Positions 1-8,929 of a stretch of 64,000 nucleotides of DNA are shown here, in pieces. The notes under the pieces were generated by a model that was given only the letters and a program-made list of their open reading frames with translations, was not told where the DNA came from and did no database searches. Source of the stretch: SSF14 sp037045585 (lineage in GTDB: Bacteria; Actinomycetota; Acidimicrobiia; Acidimicrobiales; Microtrichaceae); assembly GCA_037045585.1 (NCBI GenBank), contig JBAOIR010000042.1:108327-172326 (forward strand). The letters are read 5' to 3'. A program made the position numbers and the translations under genes. Positions within the stretch are counted from its first letter, which is position 1. Each line of letters starts with the position of its first letter.

Positions 1-1191
1 TCGATCGACTGCAGCAGGTAGACGAGGCGGGTCGCATCGGCGCCGACCTCGTCGATGACATCGCGCAGCTCGATGAAGTCGCCGGTGCGCTTGGAGAGCT
101 TCACCTCCTGGCCGTCCTTGAGCAGCTTCACCAGCTGGGTGATCTCGATGTCGACCTGATCCGGCTCGTGGCCGAGCGCCTGCACCGCTGCCTTCATGCG
201 GGCGATGTAGCCGTGGTGGTCGGCACCCCACACGTTGATGAGCAGGTCGAAGCCACGGGCGAACTTGTCGCGGGTGATACGCGATGTCGGGAAGGAGGTA
301 GGTGTAGGAGCCATCGCTCTTCACCAGCACCCGGTCCTTGTCGTCGCCGTAGTCGGTCGAGCGGAGCCACACGGCGCCGTCGCGGTCGTCGACCACACCT
401 CGGGCACGGAGGTCATCGAGCGTCTGCTCGATGGCGCCGTGGTTGACGAGCGACATCTCGCTGAACCACACGTCGAACACCACACCGAGCGCGCCGAGCA
501 CCTCGCGCTGGTCGGCGAGGGCCGCCGCATAGCCGACCGCCGTCGCCGCCTCGACGTCGCCCTGTGCGACGACCTCTGCCGGCAGTTGGGTCGCCCACTC
601 GGCGATGTAACTGCCGGCGTACCCACCCTCGGGCACGGGCTCGCCCGTTGCCCGGGCGAGCATCGAGGCGCCCATCTTGAGCATCTGGCCGCCCCGGTCG
701 TTGATGTAGAACTCGCGGGCCACCTCGTAGCCGGCGCGGCCGAGCAGACGCGCCAACGCGTCGCCGTAGACCGCGCCGCGGGCGTGACCCGCGTGCAGCG
801 GGCCGGTCGGGTTGGCCGACACGAACTCGACCATCACCTTGGTGCCCGTGCCGACATCGAGCTGGGCGTACCGGTCGACGCCGGCAGCGACGACCGAGCG
901 CAGGACAGCGTGCAGCCAGGTGGGACGGAGGTGGAAGTTCACGAACCCGGGGCCCGCGATCTCGGCCCGCTCGACGTGGGTCGGCAGGTCGGCGTTGAGC
1001 CCGTCGACGATCTGTTGCGCGAGCTCGCGGGGATTGCGGCCCAAGCGCTTGGCGTTGGCCATCGCGACGTTGGAGGACCAGTCGCCATGCTCGCGTCGCG
1101 CCGGTTCCTCGAGGTGGATGTCGCCCTCGACATCGACCCCGGCAGCGGCGAGTTGGGCCCTCAAGGCATCGGCGAGTTCAGTGCGGATCAC
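1..1191 (-). CDS. argS: Arginyl-tRNA synthetase, 3' end outside window, one frameshift
   Basis: Class I aminoacyl-tRNA synthetase that charges tRNA-Arg in the cytoplasm. The reverse-strand translation starts at GTG 1191 (VIRTELADALRAQLAAAG) and shows the ArgS N-terminal additional domain, then SANPTGPLHAGHARGA, where HAGH is the HIGH signature, then EFYINDRGGQ and WGADHHGYIARMKAA. All are typical of ArgS. An extra G near position 280 shifts the frame between PDIAYH and RDKFARGF; it is probably a sequencing indel because both sides stay conserved. The gene runs off the left edge, so the anticodon-binding domain is missing. The tRNA-Arg gene lies just upstream on the opposite strand. Confidence 0.93.
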   Translation of the reverse strand, partial: MIRTELADALRAQLAAAGVDVEGDIHLEEPARREHGDWSSNVAMANAKRLGRNPRELAQQIVDGLNADLPTHVERAEIAGPGFVNFHLRPTWLHAVLRSVVAAGVDRYAQLDVGTGTKVMVEFVSANPTGPLHAGHARGAVYGDALARLLGRAGYEVAREFYINDRGGQMLKMGASMLARATGEPVPEGGYAGSYIAEWATQLPAEVVAQGDVEAATAVGYAAALADQREVLGALGVVFDVWFSEMSLVNHGAIEQTLDDLRARGVVDDRDGAVWLRSTDYGDDKDRVLVKSDGSYTYLLPDIAYHPRQVRPWLRPAHQRVGCRPPRLHRPHEGSGAGARPRAGSGRHRDHPAGEAAQGRPGGEALQAHRRLHRAARCHRRGRRRCDPPRLPAAVDR

Positions 1192-1272
1192 GGCGACAGC
1201 GTACCGATCCGCCGTCGCCGCTCGGAACGAGTAACCACAGGGTCGCGGCCACGGCTATCCTCGTAGCGCCCC

Positions 1273-1345
1273 GCCCTCGTAGCTCAGGGGATAGAGCATC
1301 GCCCTCCGGAGGCGTGTGCGCGCGTTCGAATCGCGCCGAGGGCAC
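1273..1345 (+). tRNA. tRNA-Arg (anticodon CCG)
   Basis: Cloverleaf folded by eye: acceptor GCCCTCG pairs with CGAGGGC, the D arm is GCTC...GAGC, the anticodon stem is TCGCC/GGCGT around loop CTCCGGA (anticodon CCG, reading codon CGG), and the T arm is GCGCG-TTCGAAT-CGCGC. The discriminator base is A and no full CCA is encoded. The outermost anticodon-stem pair is a T-T mismatch. It sits between argS and tyrS. Confidence 0.9.
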
Positions 1346-1558
1346 CTGGTTACGTCTCGCGAGCCACTCAAATCGGTGGCTCCAGAGTTCCCGTCGGCTT
1401 CGCCGACCAGGGCACTGTTCTTCTGGGTCGCTCCGCTCCCGATCCGGGTGTCAGGTGCTCGGCCGGAGTCGGTGGTGACGCAACAGGCTTCGCTCCCGAT
1501 CCGGGGTGGGTCGGCCGGAGTCGGTGGCAAGTCGCCCGATGAGTACGATCGTCCCGCT
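1346..1558. other. Intergenic region with a degenerate direct repeat
   Basis: This 213-bp gap between the tRNA and tyrS contains two imperfect copies of a unit: GCTCCGCTCCCGATCCGGG followed about 12 bases later by TCGGCCGGAGTCGGTGG (about 1430-1476), repeated with small changes at about 1488-1527. An open frame runs through it into tyrS, but its translation resembles nothing and tyrS has a good start at 1559, so I treat the gap as non-coding. No promoter is evident. Confidence 0.4.
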
Positions 1559-2794
1559 ATGACTGCCGACGAACCGCTCGACCCCACCCTCGCCGCCGAG
1601 ATCGCGGAGCTGACCGCCGGGTGCGCCGAGGTGCTGCCCGCCGACGGGCTCGCCACCCGCCTCGCCGAGGCCCGGGCGGCCGGACGACCGCTGCGGGTGA
1701 AGCTCGGCATCGACCCGTCGGGCACCGATCTCACCCTCGGCCACGCGGTCGTGCTGCGGAAGCTGCGTCAGTTCCAGGACTACGGACACCGGGCCGTCCT
1801 GATCATCGGCGACTTCACCGGCCGCGTCGGCGATCCGACCGGGCGCAGCGAGGTCCGCAAGGTCCAGTCCGCCGACGACACGACCGCCAACGCTGCGACC
1901 TACCTCGACCAGGTCAAGCGCATCCTGCTCGACACCCCCGAACTGCTCGAGGTACGCCGCAACTCCGAGTGGCTGGGAACCATGGACTTCTCCGAGGTGC
2001 TCGGCTACACCCGCCTCCTCACCGTTGCCCGCCTGCTCGAGCGCGACGATTTCTCGAAGCGGTACAAGGGTGGTCAACCCATCTCGCTCATGGAGTTCAT
2101 GTACCCGCTGATGCAGGGGCTCGACTCGGTCTTCATCGACGCCGACGTCGAGTTGGGCGGCACCGATCAGACCTACAACAACCTCGTCGGCCGCAACCTG
2201 CAGTCCCAGCTCGACCGGCCGGCGCAGACGGTCATGACCCTGCCGCTCCTCCGCGGCACCGACGGCGGCGACAAGATGGGCAAGTCGCTCAACAACTTCA
2301 TCGCCATCAGCGAGCCGGCAGCGGAGCAGTACGGCAAGGTCATGTCGATCTCCGACGATCTCGTCGGGCACTACGCCGAGTTGTGCTGCAGCTGGAACCT
2401 GGCCGAGGTCGCGGCGCTCGACGAACAGCTCGCCGCCGACCCCTTCGCCGCCAAACACGCTGTCGCCCGACGCATCGTCGAGCTCTACTGGGGCGCCGAT
2501 GCCGCGGCAGAGGCGGCCGACAAGTGGACGAGACGCTTCAGCAATCGCGAGATCATCGCCGAGGACCTGCCCGAGTTCGCCGTCGAGGCCGGGCCACTCG
2601 ACCTCGTCGAGGTGCTGGTCACGTCGGGGCTCGTCACGTCCAAGGGCGACGCCCGTCGCCAGCTCGCCCAGGGGGCGATCAAGCTCGACGGCACCAAGCT
2701 CGCCACCGACTCCGACGTGGCGCACTCCGACGACCTCGTCGGCAAGGTCCTGCAGCGTGGCAAGCGCCACGCCGTTCGGATCGTCGCTGCCTGA
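1559..2794 (+). CDS. tyrS: Tyrosyl-tRNA synthetase
   Basis: Charges tRNA-Tyr in the cytoplasm. The product is 411 aa. LTLGH at residues 58-62 is the HIGH-equivalent, KMGKS at 239-243 is the KMSKS loop, and GGTDQTYNNL near 200-209 belongs to the tyrosine/ATP pocket. The C-terminal 70 residues (EVLVTSGLVTSKGDARRQL...GAIKLDG) form an S4 RNA-binding domain. The start ATG 1559 (MTADEPLDP) fits the family; the frame stays open upstream to 1316 but that part is low-complexity. Length is normal for a bacterial TyrRS. Confidence 0.96.
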   Translation: MTADEPLDPTLAAEIAELTAGCAEVLPADGLATRLAEARAAGRPLRVKLGIDPSGTDLTLGHAVVLRKLRQFQDYGHRAVLIIGDFTGRVGDPTGRSEVRKVQSADDTTANAATYLDQVKRILLDTPELLEVRRNSEWLGTMDFSEVLGYTRLLTVARLLERDDFSKRYKGGQPISLMEFMYPLMQGLDSVFIDADVELGGTDQTYNNLVGRNLQSQLDRPAQTVMTLPLLRGTDGGDKMGKSLNNFIAISEPAAEQYGKVMSISDDLVGHYAELCCSWNLAEVAALDEQLAADPFAAKHAVARRIVELYWGADAAAEAADKWTRRFSNREIIAEDLPEFAVEAGPLDLVEVLVTSGLVTSKGDARRQLAQGAIKLDGTKLATDSDVAHSDDLVGKVLQRGKRHAVRIVAA

Positions 2795-2809
2795 TCGAGC
2801 TCCGGGCGG

Positions 2810-4483
2810 TCAGCCGCAGCTCACACCGGCGGGCGGATCCCCGATGTTGAGCCCCAAGGTCTTCTCCGGGGTGACGGTGCCCGCGCCCGACGTCGGCACG
2901 GTGGAGGCCGGCGTCGTCACGTTGGTGGCACCTCCGGCGGACGGCGCTGCGGTGGCCGCCCCGGGGACGTTCAGCTCGCCGACGAGCTTCACCACGACCT
3001 TGCCGCCGGCCAGTGTCGGGTCTTCCTTGACCGCCGGCACGGGCGAGATCTTCGACGCCACCAGGTCGGCCTGCGCCTTCGAGCCGGTCGCATAGAACAC
3101 GGTGTTGGCCTTGGCGCCGGTGCCGTCGCCGATCTTGCCGATCTTGAACCCGACGGCCTCGAGGTCGGCGGCGCCCTTGGCGGCCAGGCCACCGATCTTG
3201 ACGGTGTTCAGGACGTCGACCGTCACGGTCGCCGGGGCCAGGGCCGTCGTCGGCACCGTCGTCACCTGCGAGGCCGCCGCCTTGCCGGAGAAGATGTCGA
3301 GCACCGGCTGCGAATCGGCCTTGGAGACCTGGAGGACGTCCGCCCCCCGCTTCGTGCGGAACGGGGTGGTCGTCAGTCGGTGCACGACCATGGTCGACGG
3401 GTCGAACGACTTGAACCGACGGGCCAGGCCGATCATGTCGCCGGAGCCGAGCTGGTCGTCGATCGTCACGTTGTTGACGGCGACGCCGGTGAGCACCCGC
3501 AGCGAGTCGAGGTCGTCGAGGCCGAGCTGGGTGACCTTGGTCATGGCGTGCCGGAGGAACACCTGTTGGCGGGTGATGCGCCCGAGGTCACCGGTCTGAT
3601 CGCTGATCCACTTGCTGCCGTCGGAGTAGACGAGGTGGCGGGACCGGGCGAAGGCCAGCGCCTGGACACCGTCGAGGGTGTAGCAGCCGGCCTTCTTGAT
3701 GTTGAGACCGGTGTTGCTGTCGCGCACGGGACGGTCGAAGTAGAGCGGCACACCGCCGACCGAGTCGACGAGCCCCTTGAAGCCGCTGAAGTTCACCTCG
3801 ACGTAGTGGTTGATCGAGATGCCGAGGTTGCGGTCGATCGTGTCGATGAGGTTCTGGGGGCCGTCGTTGTAGGCGCTGTTGATGCGCTCCTCGCTGCCCG
3901 ACGGCGACGTGACCCACAGGTCACGCGGCACCGACAACAGTTCGACGGTCGCCTTCGCCGGGTCGACGCGGGCGATCACGATCGTGTCGGCGCGCTTGCC
4001 GCCCGGGGCCTTCTCGCCGTCGCCACCGAAGATGCCCCCGGCGTCGGCACCGTCCTCGCCGGCCAGATCACGGGTGTCGCTTCCGACCACCAGGAAGTTC
4101 TGCGGTTCGAGCGACGCCGTCGCCTCGAGGTCGAGCTCGGCGCGGTCGATGCGGTTGAACTGGATCACGCCCCACGCAAGGACGGCTCCGACGATGAGGG
4201 CCATCGCTGCGGCGACGACGGCGAACCACCGGCGGTACTTGTGCGCCTGCGATCGGGGGCGGTTGGACCCAGCGGGGCGCGGCGCCGGGCGGCGAGGGCC
4301 ACCTCCTCCGCTACCACCACCCGACACCTGGCGGGCACGCGGTGCCGGGCGATCACCCCGCTGTTGGGGCGGACGACGAGCCGGTTGGCGAGCCGGTTCG
4401 CGGGGCTCGGGAGGACGACGCGCGGGCTGCCGGGGCGATGACGAACTCGAGCGCACGCGGCGATCGACGTTGTGAGGCGGCAC
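2810..4483 (-). CDS. LytR-CpsA-Psr (LCP) family cell-envelope ligase with LytR_C domain
   Basis: LCP enzymes transfer undecaprenyl-linked glycopolymers onto peptidoglycan or other envelope acceptors; in mycolata they attach arabinogalactan. The product is about 557 aa from GTG 4483. A Pro/Arg/Gly-rich cytoplasmic N-terminus is followed by one membrane helix (FAVVAAAMALIVGAVLAW) and the extracellular LCP domain, with DTIVIARVDP, LLSVPRDLWV and RINSAYNDG (conserved Arg and Asp). A LytR_C domain follows (VTVDVLNTVKIGGLAAKGAADL), then a Thr/Pro-rich tail. The frame is open further upstream, but GTG 4483 or 4489 removes an implausible Arg-rich extension. It converges on tyrS. Confidence 0.9.
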   Translation of the reverse strand: MPPHNVDRRVRSSSSSPRQPARRPPEPREPARQPARRPPQQRGDRPAPRARQVSGGGSGGGGPRRPAPRPAGSNRPRSQAHKYRRWFAVVAAAMALIVGAVLAWGVIQFNRIDRAELDLEATASLEPQNFLVVGSDTRDLAGEDGADAGGIFGGDGEKAPGGKRADTIVIARVDPAKATVELLSVPRDLWVTSPSGSEERINSAYNDGPQNLIDTIDRNLGISINHYVEVNFSGFKGLVDSVGGVPLYFDRPVRDSNTGLNIKKAGCYTLDGVQALAFARSRHLVYSDGSKWISDQTGDLGRITRQQVFLRHAMTKVTQLGLDDLDSLRVLTGVAVNNVTIDDQLGSGDMIGLARRFKSFDPSTMVVHRLTTTPFRTKRGADVLQVSKADSQPVLDIFSGKAAASQVTTVPTTALAPATVTVDVLNTVKIGGLAAKGAADLEAVGFKIGKIGDGTGAKANTVFYATGSKAQADLVASKISPVPAVKEDPTLAGGKVVVKLVGELNVPGAATAAPSAGGATNVTTPASTVPTSGAGTVTPEKTLGLNIGDPPAGVSCG

Positions 4484-4562
4484 CGGCACGGACCGGAAGC
4501 GTAATCCCACTACCGGGCGCGACAGGTGACACCACCCACCCGCGCCGTGTCCCGGGGGCGAA

Positions 4563-5800
4563 CTACTTGGTCGGCGCCTTCGGTTCGCGGGGCAGCCCGA
4601 GCACCTTCTCGCCGACGATGTTGCGCTGGATCTGGCTGGTTCCACCCCAGATCGTCTCGGACCGACTGAAGAAGAAGGCCGTCATCATCGAGCTCACCGG
4701 GTAGTCGTCACGACCGCCCACGCGGGCGACCCCCGGCCACCCCTCGTCGGGGCCGGTCGTGATCAGCATCGACTCGGGGCCGTAGATGTCGAGCGCCAGC
4801 TCCATCGCCGCCTTGTGCATCTCCGACCAGAACATCTTGTTGGTCGCACCGAGCGTCGCCGTGCCCATGTCCCGCTTGCCGGTGAGCGCGGCGGTGAGGT
4901 TCCGGAGGCCGTTGATGCGGAGGATCTGGATCTTCGTGTAGTACGTCGCGAGGCCCTGTCGGATCAGTGGATCGTCGATCTTGCCGTTCTTCTGGGCGGC
5001 CGGACCATGCGCTTGTACTCCTCCTCGAAGCGGCGGTGGCCCGTCGTCGCCGACATGCCCCGCTCGAACCCGAGGGTGTCGTTCGCGACCTTCCACCCGT
5101 TGTTCAGGCCACCGACGACGTTGTCCTTGGGGCAACGGGCGCCGTCGAAGAACACCTCGTTGAACTCGGCCGTGCCGTCGGGCTGGGTGATCGGTCGGAC
5201 CTCGACGCCGGGCTGCTGCATCGGCACCAGCAGGTAGGAGATGCCGGCCTGGATCTTCACGTCCGGGTCGGTGCGGGCCAGCACGAAGCAGTAATCGGCG
5301 AACTGGGCCTGGGTGGTCCACACCTTCTGTCCGGTGATGACCCACTCGTCACCGTCGAGCACCGCGGTGGTCTTCAGCGATGCCAGGTCGGAGCCGGAGT
5401 TCGGCTCGGAGAAGCCCTGACACCAGCGCATGGTGCCGTTGAGGATCTTCGGCAGGAAGAACTTCTTCTGCTCCTCCGTGCCGTTCATGAGGATCGTCGG
5501 GCCGACGAGGGTGTCACCGAAGAAGTCGGCACGCATGGGGGCCTTGGCCCGGGCGAACTCCTCGGAGAGCACCACTCCCTGGATGGTCGTGAGGCCCTTG
5601 CCGCCATACTCCACCGGCCACGTCGCACAGATCCAGCCGCCGTCGAACAGCTTCTGGGTCCACTCCTCGTTCCACGCCTTCTTCTCGTCGGCGCTCATCT
5701 CGAAGCCCTCGTCGAACCAGCCGTCAGGCAGGTTCTCCTCGAGCCACGCACGGATCTCGGTGCGGAACGTCTCGGCCTCGGGTGGGTAGCTCAGGTCCAT
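4563..5800 (-). CDS. Acyl-CoA dehydrogenase (one frameshift)
   Basis: FAD enzyme that oxidises acyl-CoA thioesters to enoyl-CoA and passes electrons to ETF; the matching etfAB pair is at 15.1-16.9 kb. Starting at ATG 5800 (MDLSYPPEAETF) it shows the N-terminal helical domain, then WCQGFSEPNSGSDLASLKT and KVWTTQAQFADYCFVLART of the middle beta domain, and ends with SETIWGGTSQIQRNIVGEKVLGLPREP, the typical C-terminal FAD/dimer motif. A one-base deletion near 5005 splits the gene after EEYKRMV; the next frame resumes at AAQKNGKIDDP. Total length is about 412 aa, as expected. Substrate chain length cannot be judged. Confidence 0.92.
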
Positions 5801-5847
5801 CCCCGCATTCTTGACCGATCGGTCAGGTGCGTCCACTCAGCGATCGT

Positions 5848-6726
5848 TCACCCGTTCTCGATCGCCGGACCGTCGGGCGGAGTCGAGCCGGCGGTGACCT
5901 CGCCGGAGGAGGCTCCCGGGTCGGGAATCGTCGCCTTCGTGACCAGTGCCGGGTCGGGCGCGGTGATCGGCGGTACGTCGCCGTAGTGGAAGGTCAGGGT
6001 GATCGGTCCCTCCTCCGGATCGCTCGACTGGATCACGATCTGGTTCGCCCGCTGACCGTCGAGCCGCATCGTGAGCAGCGCCGGCGCCGCCGCCGAGAGC
6101 TCGTCCCCTGCTGACGTCGTCGTCGCACCGGATCCGGCGCACGGGTAGTCCGCGTTGAGCACCCCGTCGGCCGAGCCCGACCAGCACGTGACCGCGCCCA
6201 GGTAGGTCAGGAGACGTTCGGTGATCGGGAGGCCGTCGACCTCGAGGCTCGTCCACGTCGTCGGGCGCCCATCGCCGGTGGAACGCGACTCGTCGTACAT
6301 GACGCCGCCGACGCTCAGCTGGCGCCCGTCCGCCGGGTCGTCGGACTCGATCGACCAGCGATCGGGCTCCTGGTGCGCCGCGCTGACCGTGCCCGCGCCG
6401 TACTCGAACTCGGCCGTCCAATCGGTCGTTCGCAACGCTGCCAACGCCGCCGTGGCGCGAGCGGTGGGCGTGTCATCGACCGGGCCCGCCGGCTCGGTGC
6501 GCACCTCGGTCGGTGCTCCGGCCAGCACCACCAGGGAGATGACGACTGCGGCGGCCGCCGCGATCGCCAGGGCGATCGTCGTCGAGCGTCGGCGCCGGGC
6601 GGCGGCCAGCTGATCGCCGTCGTCGGGCGGAGCGATGTCGGTGAGCGTCGCAGGGTGGTCCAGCCGGATCCCGCTGGTCGCCTCGTCGGCGAGGCGACCC
6701 AGTCGTTCGTTCAGGTCGATGGTCAT
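5848..6726 (-). CDS. Membrane-anchored protein encoded with an ECF sigma factor
   Basis: The 292-aa product has a roughly 47-residue cytoplasmic N-terminus, one membrane helix (TIALAIAAAAAVVISLVVLAG) and an extracytoplasmic domain of about 220 residues with a TTSAGDELS stretch and two Cys. I recognise no enzyme motif. It follows the sigma factor stop by one base, so the two are translationally coupled. This layout suggests an anti-sigma or regulator-like partner, but no zinc-binding HxxxCxxC motif is present, so the role is inferred from position only. Confidence 0.75.
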   Translation of the reverse strand: MTIDLNERLGRLADEATSGIRLDHPATLTDIAPPDDGDQLAAARRRRSTTIALAIAAAAAVVISLVVLAGAPTEVRTEPAGPVDDTPTARATAALAALRTTDWTAEFEYGAGTVSAAHQEPDRWSIESDDPADGRQLSVGGVMYDESRSTGDGRPTTWTSLEVDGLPITERLLTYLGAVTCWSGSADGVLNADYPCAGSGATTTSAGDELSAAAPALLTMRLDGQRANQIVIQSSDPEEGPITLTFHYGDVPPITAPDPALVTKATIPDPGASSGEVTAGSTPPDGPAIENG

Positions 6727-6727
6727 G

Positions 6728-7210
6728 TCAGGCCTCCGCCGCTTCCAGCTGGTCGCCCAGCAACTGTTCCAGGTGCGCCCGCCCGCGTTGCAGATGGGCC
6801 TTGACCGATGACACCGACACGTCCATCAACTGGGCGCATGCGGCCACGTCGAGATCGAGGAGGTGGTGCAACACCACCGCCTCGCGTTGGCGGGCCGCGA
6901 GCGATCGGAGGGCCGAGACGAGCGCCGGGTCCGACCCGGGATCGTCCTCGTACCGGGACACGACCTCGACCCGAGCGGTCGACGCAGTGCGCCGACGACG
7001 CCAGTCCGAGCGGATGAGGTTGAGCGCCACCGTCCGGCACCACGCGGCCGGGCGTGCGTCGGGAGCCGACGAGATCCGGTCCCATCGCTCGTAGGCGCGA
7101 CACATGGTCTCCTGCGCCACGTCGCGGGCCAGCTCTCGGTCGGTCACCATCGCCCAGCACATCCGAACCAGCGGATCGTGCTCGGCTTCGAAGAACTCAT
7201 CGAACGTCAC
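6728..7210 (-). CDS. ECF RNA polymerase sigma factor (SigE/Sigma-70 family)
   Basis: The 160-aa sigma factor directs RNA polymerase to a small regulon. Region 2 is visible as FDEFFEAEHDPLVRMCWAMV...ELARDVAQETMCRAYERWDRI, and region 4 as LRSLAARQREAVVLHHLLDLDVAACAQLMDVSVSSVKAHLQRGRAHL, with the helix-turn-helix near residues 120-145. This matches the SigE-like ECF group common in Actinomycetota. It is the first gene of a two-gene operon with the membrane protein immediately downstream. Confidence 0.93.
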   Translation of the reverse strand: MTFDEFFEAEHDPLVRMCWAMVTDRELARDVAQETMCRAYERWDRISSAPDARPAAWCRTVALNLIRSDWRRRRTASTARVEVVSRYEDDPGSDPALVSALRSLAARQREAVVLHHLLDLDVAACAQLMDVSVSSVKAHLQRGRAHLEQLLGDQLEAAEA

Positions 7211-7295
7211 ACCGGTACAACTCCCGACAGACCGATCCGGACGACACGACCGTACAAATATTGCTCCGACCTCGCAGCACCGCGACGACTTGGGC

Positions 7296-7342
7296 CCGAA
7301 CTTCAGCCTCAGCCGTGATCATCGACACGGGTGAGCCTCGAG
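7296..7342 (+). repeat. Left copy of an inverted repeat flanking the AbiEi/DUF559 gene
   Basis: The segment starting CCGAACTTCAGCCTCA and ending GGGTGAGCCTCGAG is repeated in inverted orientation at 8342-8388 with about three differences. Each copy also contains an internal near-palindrome around GTGATCA. The stop codon of the enclosed gene lies inside this copy. Confidence 0.75.
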
Positions 7343-8244
7343 TTCGGTTCGGTGGAGAGCAACTGTCGAAGCGACGCCACGATGAACGCCGACTCGGTCG
7401 CGAGCTGGCGGTGCGTGATCCGGACGGTCTCGATGCCATGGGTGAGGCCAACGAGATCCCGACGACGGTCGGCTTCGAACGCTGCGACACGGAGGTGGAA
7501 CCGTCGACCGTCGAGCTCGACGATCAGCCGCCGCTCCGGATACCAGAAGTCGACCCGACCTCGACCGGCCTGGAGCCAGTCGAACGAGGCCTGCCGTCGG
7601 GGACGATCGACCCCGTGCCGCTCGAGGAGGCGGATGAACTGCGCTTCGAGTTCGGACTCGGTCGGTGGTTCCGGATCGAGGCGACCGAGCACCGTGCGCG
7701 TTCTGGCGATCCCGGGCCGGCCGCGCCCTGCGAGCTCGCCGAACACCGATTCGACGCGGGCCATCGTCGTGCGGCGATCAACGATCTGGTCCTCGATGCA
7801 CCGCTGCAGGGTATTGGTCGGCACCACCTTGCCGAGATCGACGAGGGTGCGTTCGAGCGTGGTCACTCGCCAGCCGTTGCGACGCACGACGTGCCACTCG
7901 GGCACCGAGCTCTGATGGACGGTGACGCCATCGAGTCGATGCCGACCACCGTGCGGCACCACGACGTCGAGCGTCGTGTCGACGAGGTCGAGATGGTGAA
8001 CGTGGGCGGCGGCGCGAAGACCCAGCACACCAGCAGGAAGTGCGGCGAGCGCCGCCTCGGCTCGCAGCTCCCAGGAGTCGGGCGTGGCGGCGGCGGTGAA
8101 CACGCCCTCGTGGAGCCGGCGCCAGCGACCGGCCCGAACCTCGTGTCCGGCACGGGACGAGTTGACGCCGATCGTGTCGAGATAGGTCTGCGTGATGACA
8201 CCACGGTGAGCGTGGGCGTGGCGGGCGATGCGGACGATGTCCAC
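7309..8244 (-). CDS. AbiEi-like / DUF559 domain protein
   Basis: The 311-aa product has an AbiEi-type N-terminus (winged-helix region IARHAHAHRGVITQTYLDTIG, then RRLHEGVFTAAATP), a middle part (VPEWHVVRRNGWRVTTLERTLVDLGK) typical of the AbiEi C-terminal domain, and a DUF559 nuclease-like tail with VDFWYPERRLIVELDGRRFH, whose D...E-x-D pattern matches very-short-patch/restriction-like folds. AbiEi proteins are antitoxins of type IV toxin-antitoxin pairs, but no AbiEii toxin gene lies next to this one. Such solitary AbiEi-DUF559 fusions are common in Actinomycetota; the function is unknown. The gene sits between two inverted 47-bp repeats. Confidence 0.8.
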   Translation of the reverse strand: MDIVRIARHAHAHRGVITQTYLDTIGVNSSRAGHEVRAGRWRRLHEGVFTAAATPDSWELRAEAALAALPAGVLGLRAAAHVHHLDLVDTTLDVVVPHGGRHRLDGVTVHQSSVPEWHVVRRNGWRVTTLERTLVDLGKVVPTNTLQRCIEDQIVDRRTTMARVESVFGELAGRGRPGIARTRTVLGRLDPEPPTESELEAQFIRLLERHGVDRPRRQASFDWLQAGRGRVDFWYPERRLIVELDGRRFHLRVAAFEADRRRDLVGLTHGIETVRITHRQLATESAFIVASLRQLLSTEPNSRLTRVDDHG

Positions 8245-8341
8245 CGATTGCTCCTGGATCGAATCGAGACAGGAGGGGAAGGCGATGCAACCTACGACGC
8301 ACCCCCGACACTCGGCGCGCGCAGGCGTCGCGGTGGACGTA

Positions 8342-8388
8342 CTCGAGGCTCACCCGTGCCCATGATCACGGGTGAGGCTGAAGTTCGG
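8342..8388 (-). repeat. Right copy of an inverted repeat flanking the AbiEi/DUF559 gene
   Basis: Reverse complement of the 7296-7342 repeat. It spans CTCGAGGCTCACCCGTG through CTGAAGTTCGG. It lies upstream of the gene start (8244) and just downstream of the DUF2752 gene end. Confidence 0.75.
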
Positions 8389-8432
8389 ACGAGGCGAGGA
8401 CGGTGGCGGGCGGAGGCGGATCAGGGGCCGGT

Positions 8433-8888
8433 TCAGGCGCCGGGGTACCGCAACCAGGTGTCGGCGAACGGCGTGTTGCGGACGACCATGAACACCCCGA
8501 ACAGGACCGCCACGGCGGTGAGGATCGGGGTCGAGCGGGCGCGGATCGGGTCGAGCCACGAGAACCGACCGGGGAACGCGGCGGCCGTCCACAGGACTGC
8601 GACGAGCGGAAGGAGCACGACGAACACGGCGTTGAACTGGAGCGCCGAGAGCACGTCACCGCGCAGGAGACGTGACGCCGCCCGGGTCGCACCGCAGAAC
8701 GGGCACCACCAGCCCGTGATCGCGCGCATCGGGCACGGCGGGGTGAGCATGTGTTTCGTCGGGTCGACGAGCGCCACGGCGACGCACCCGCACGCCGCGA
8801 CTGCTGCGCCCGTCCAGGGGCCGACCGGATACCGGGCGCGACGCTCCGCCGACGGGTCGACGGGAGCGGTCATCGGTGCCTCGGTCAT
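8433..8888 (-). CDS. DUF2752 membrane protein
   Basis: The 151-aa product starts at ATG 8888 (MTEAPMTAPVD). It has three hydrophobic segments (GAAVAACGCVAVALV, NAVFVVLLPLVAVLWTAAA and TPILTAVAVLFGVFMVV) and the DUF2752 signature CPMRAITGWWCPFCGATRAASRLLRGD, including the CPFCG motif. The family is a widespread small inner-membrane protein of unknown role. It is divergent from the following F420-type gene, with 41 bp between starts. Confidence 0.9.
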   Translation of the reverse strand: MTEAPMTAPVDPSAERRARYPVGPWTGAAVAACGCVAVALVDPTKHMLTPPCPMRAITGWWCPFCGATRAASRLLRGDVLSALQFNAVFVVLLPLVAVLWTAAAFPGRFSWLDPIRARSTPILTAVAVLFGVFMVVRNTPFADTWLRYPGA

Positions 8889-8929
8889 TCGCTTCGAGGC
8901 TAACCCCCGACGAGCGGTATCCTCAGCCC

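Noticed and set aside
235..1266. 343-codon plus-strand frame over argS
   Set aside because: It is the antisense shadow of argS; its translation is Asp/Val/His/Arg-rich without motifs, while the minus strand gives clear ArgS signatures.
1451..2770. 439-codon minus-strand frame over tyrS
   Set aside because: Antisense of an unambiguous tyrS; high-GC codon bias creates long mirror frames.
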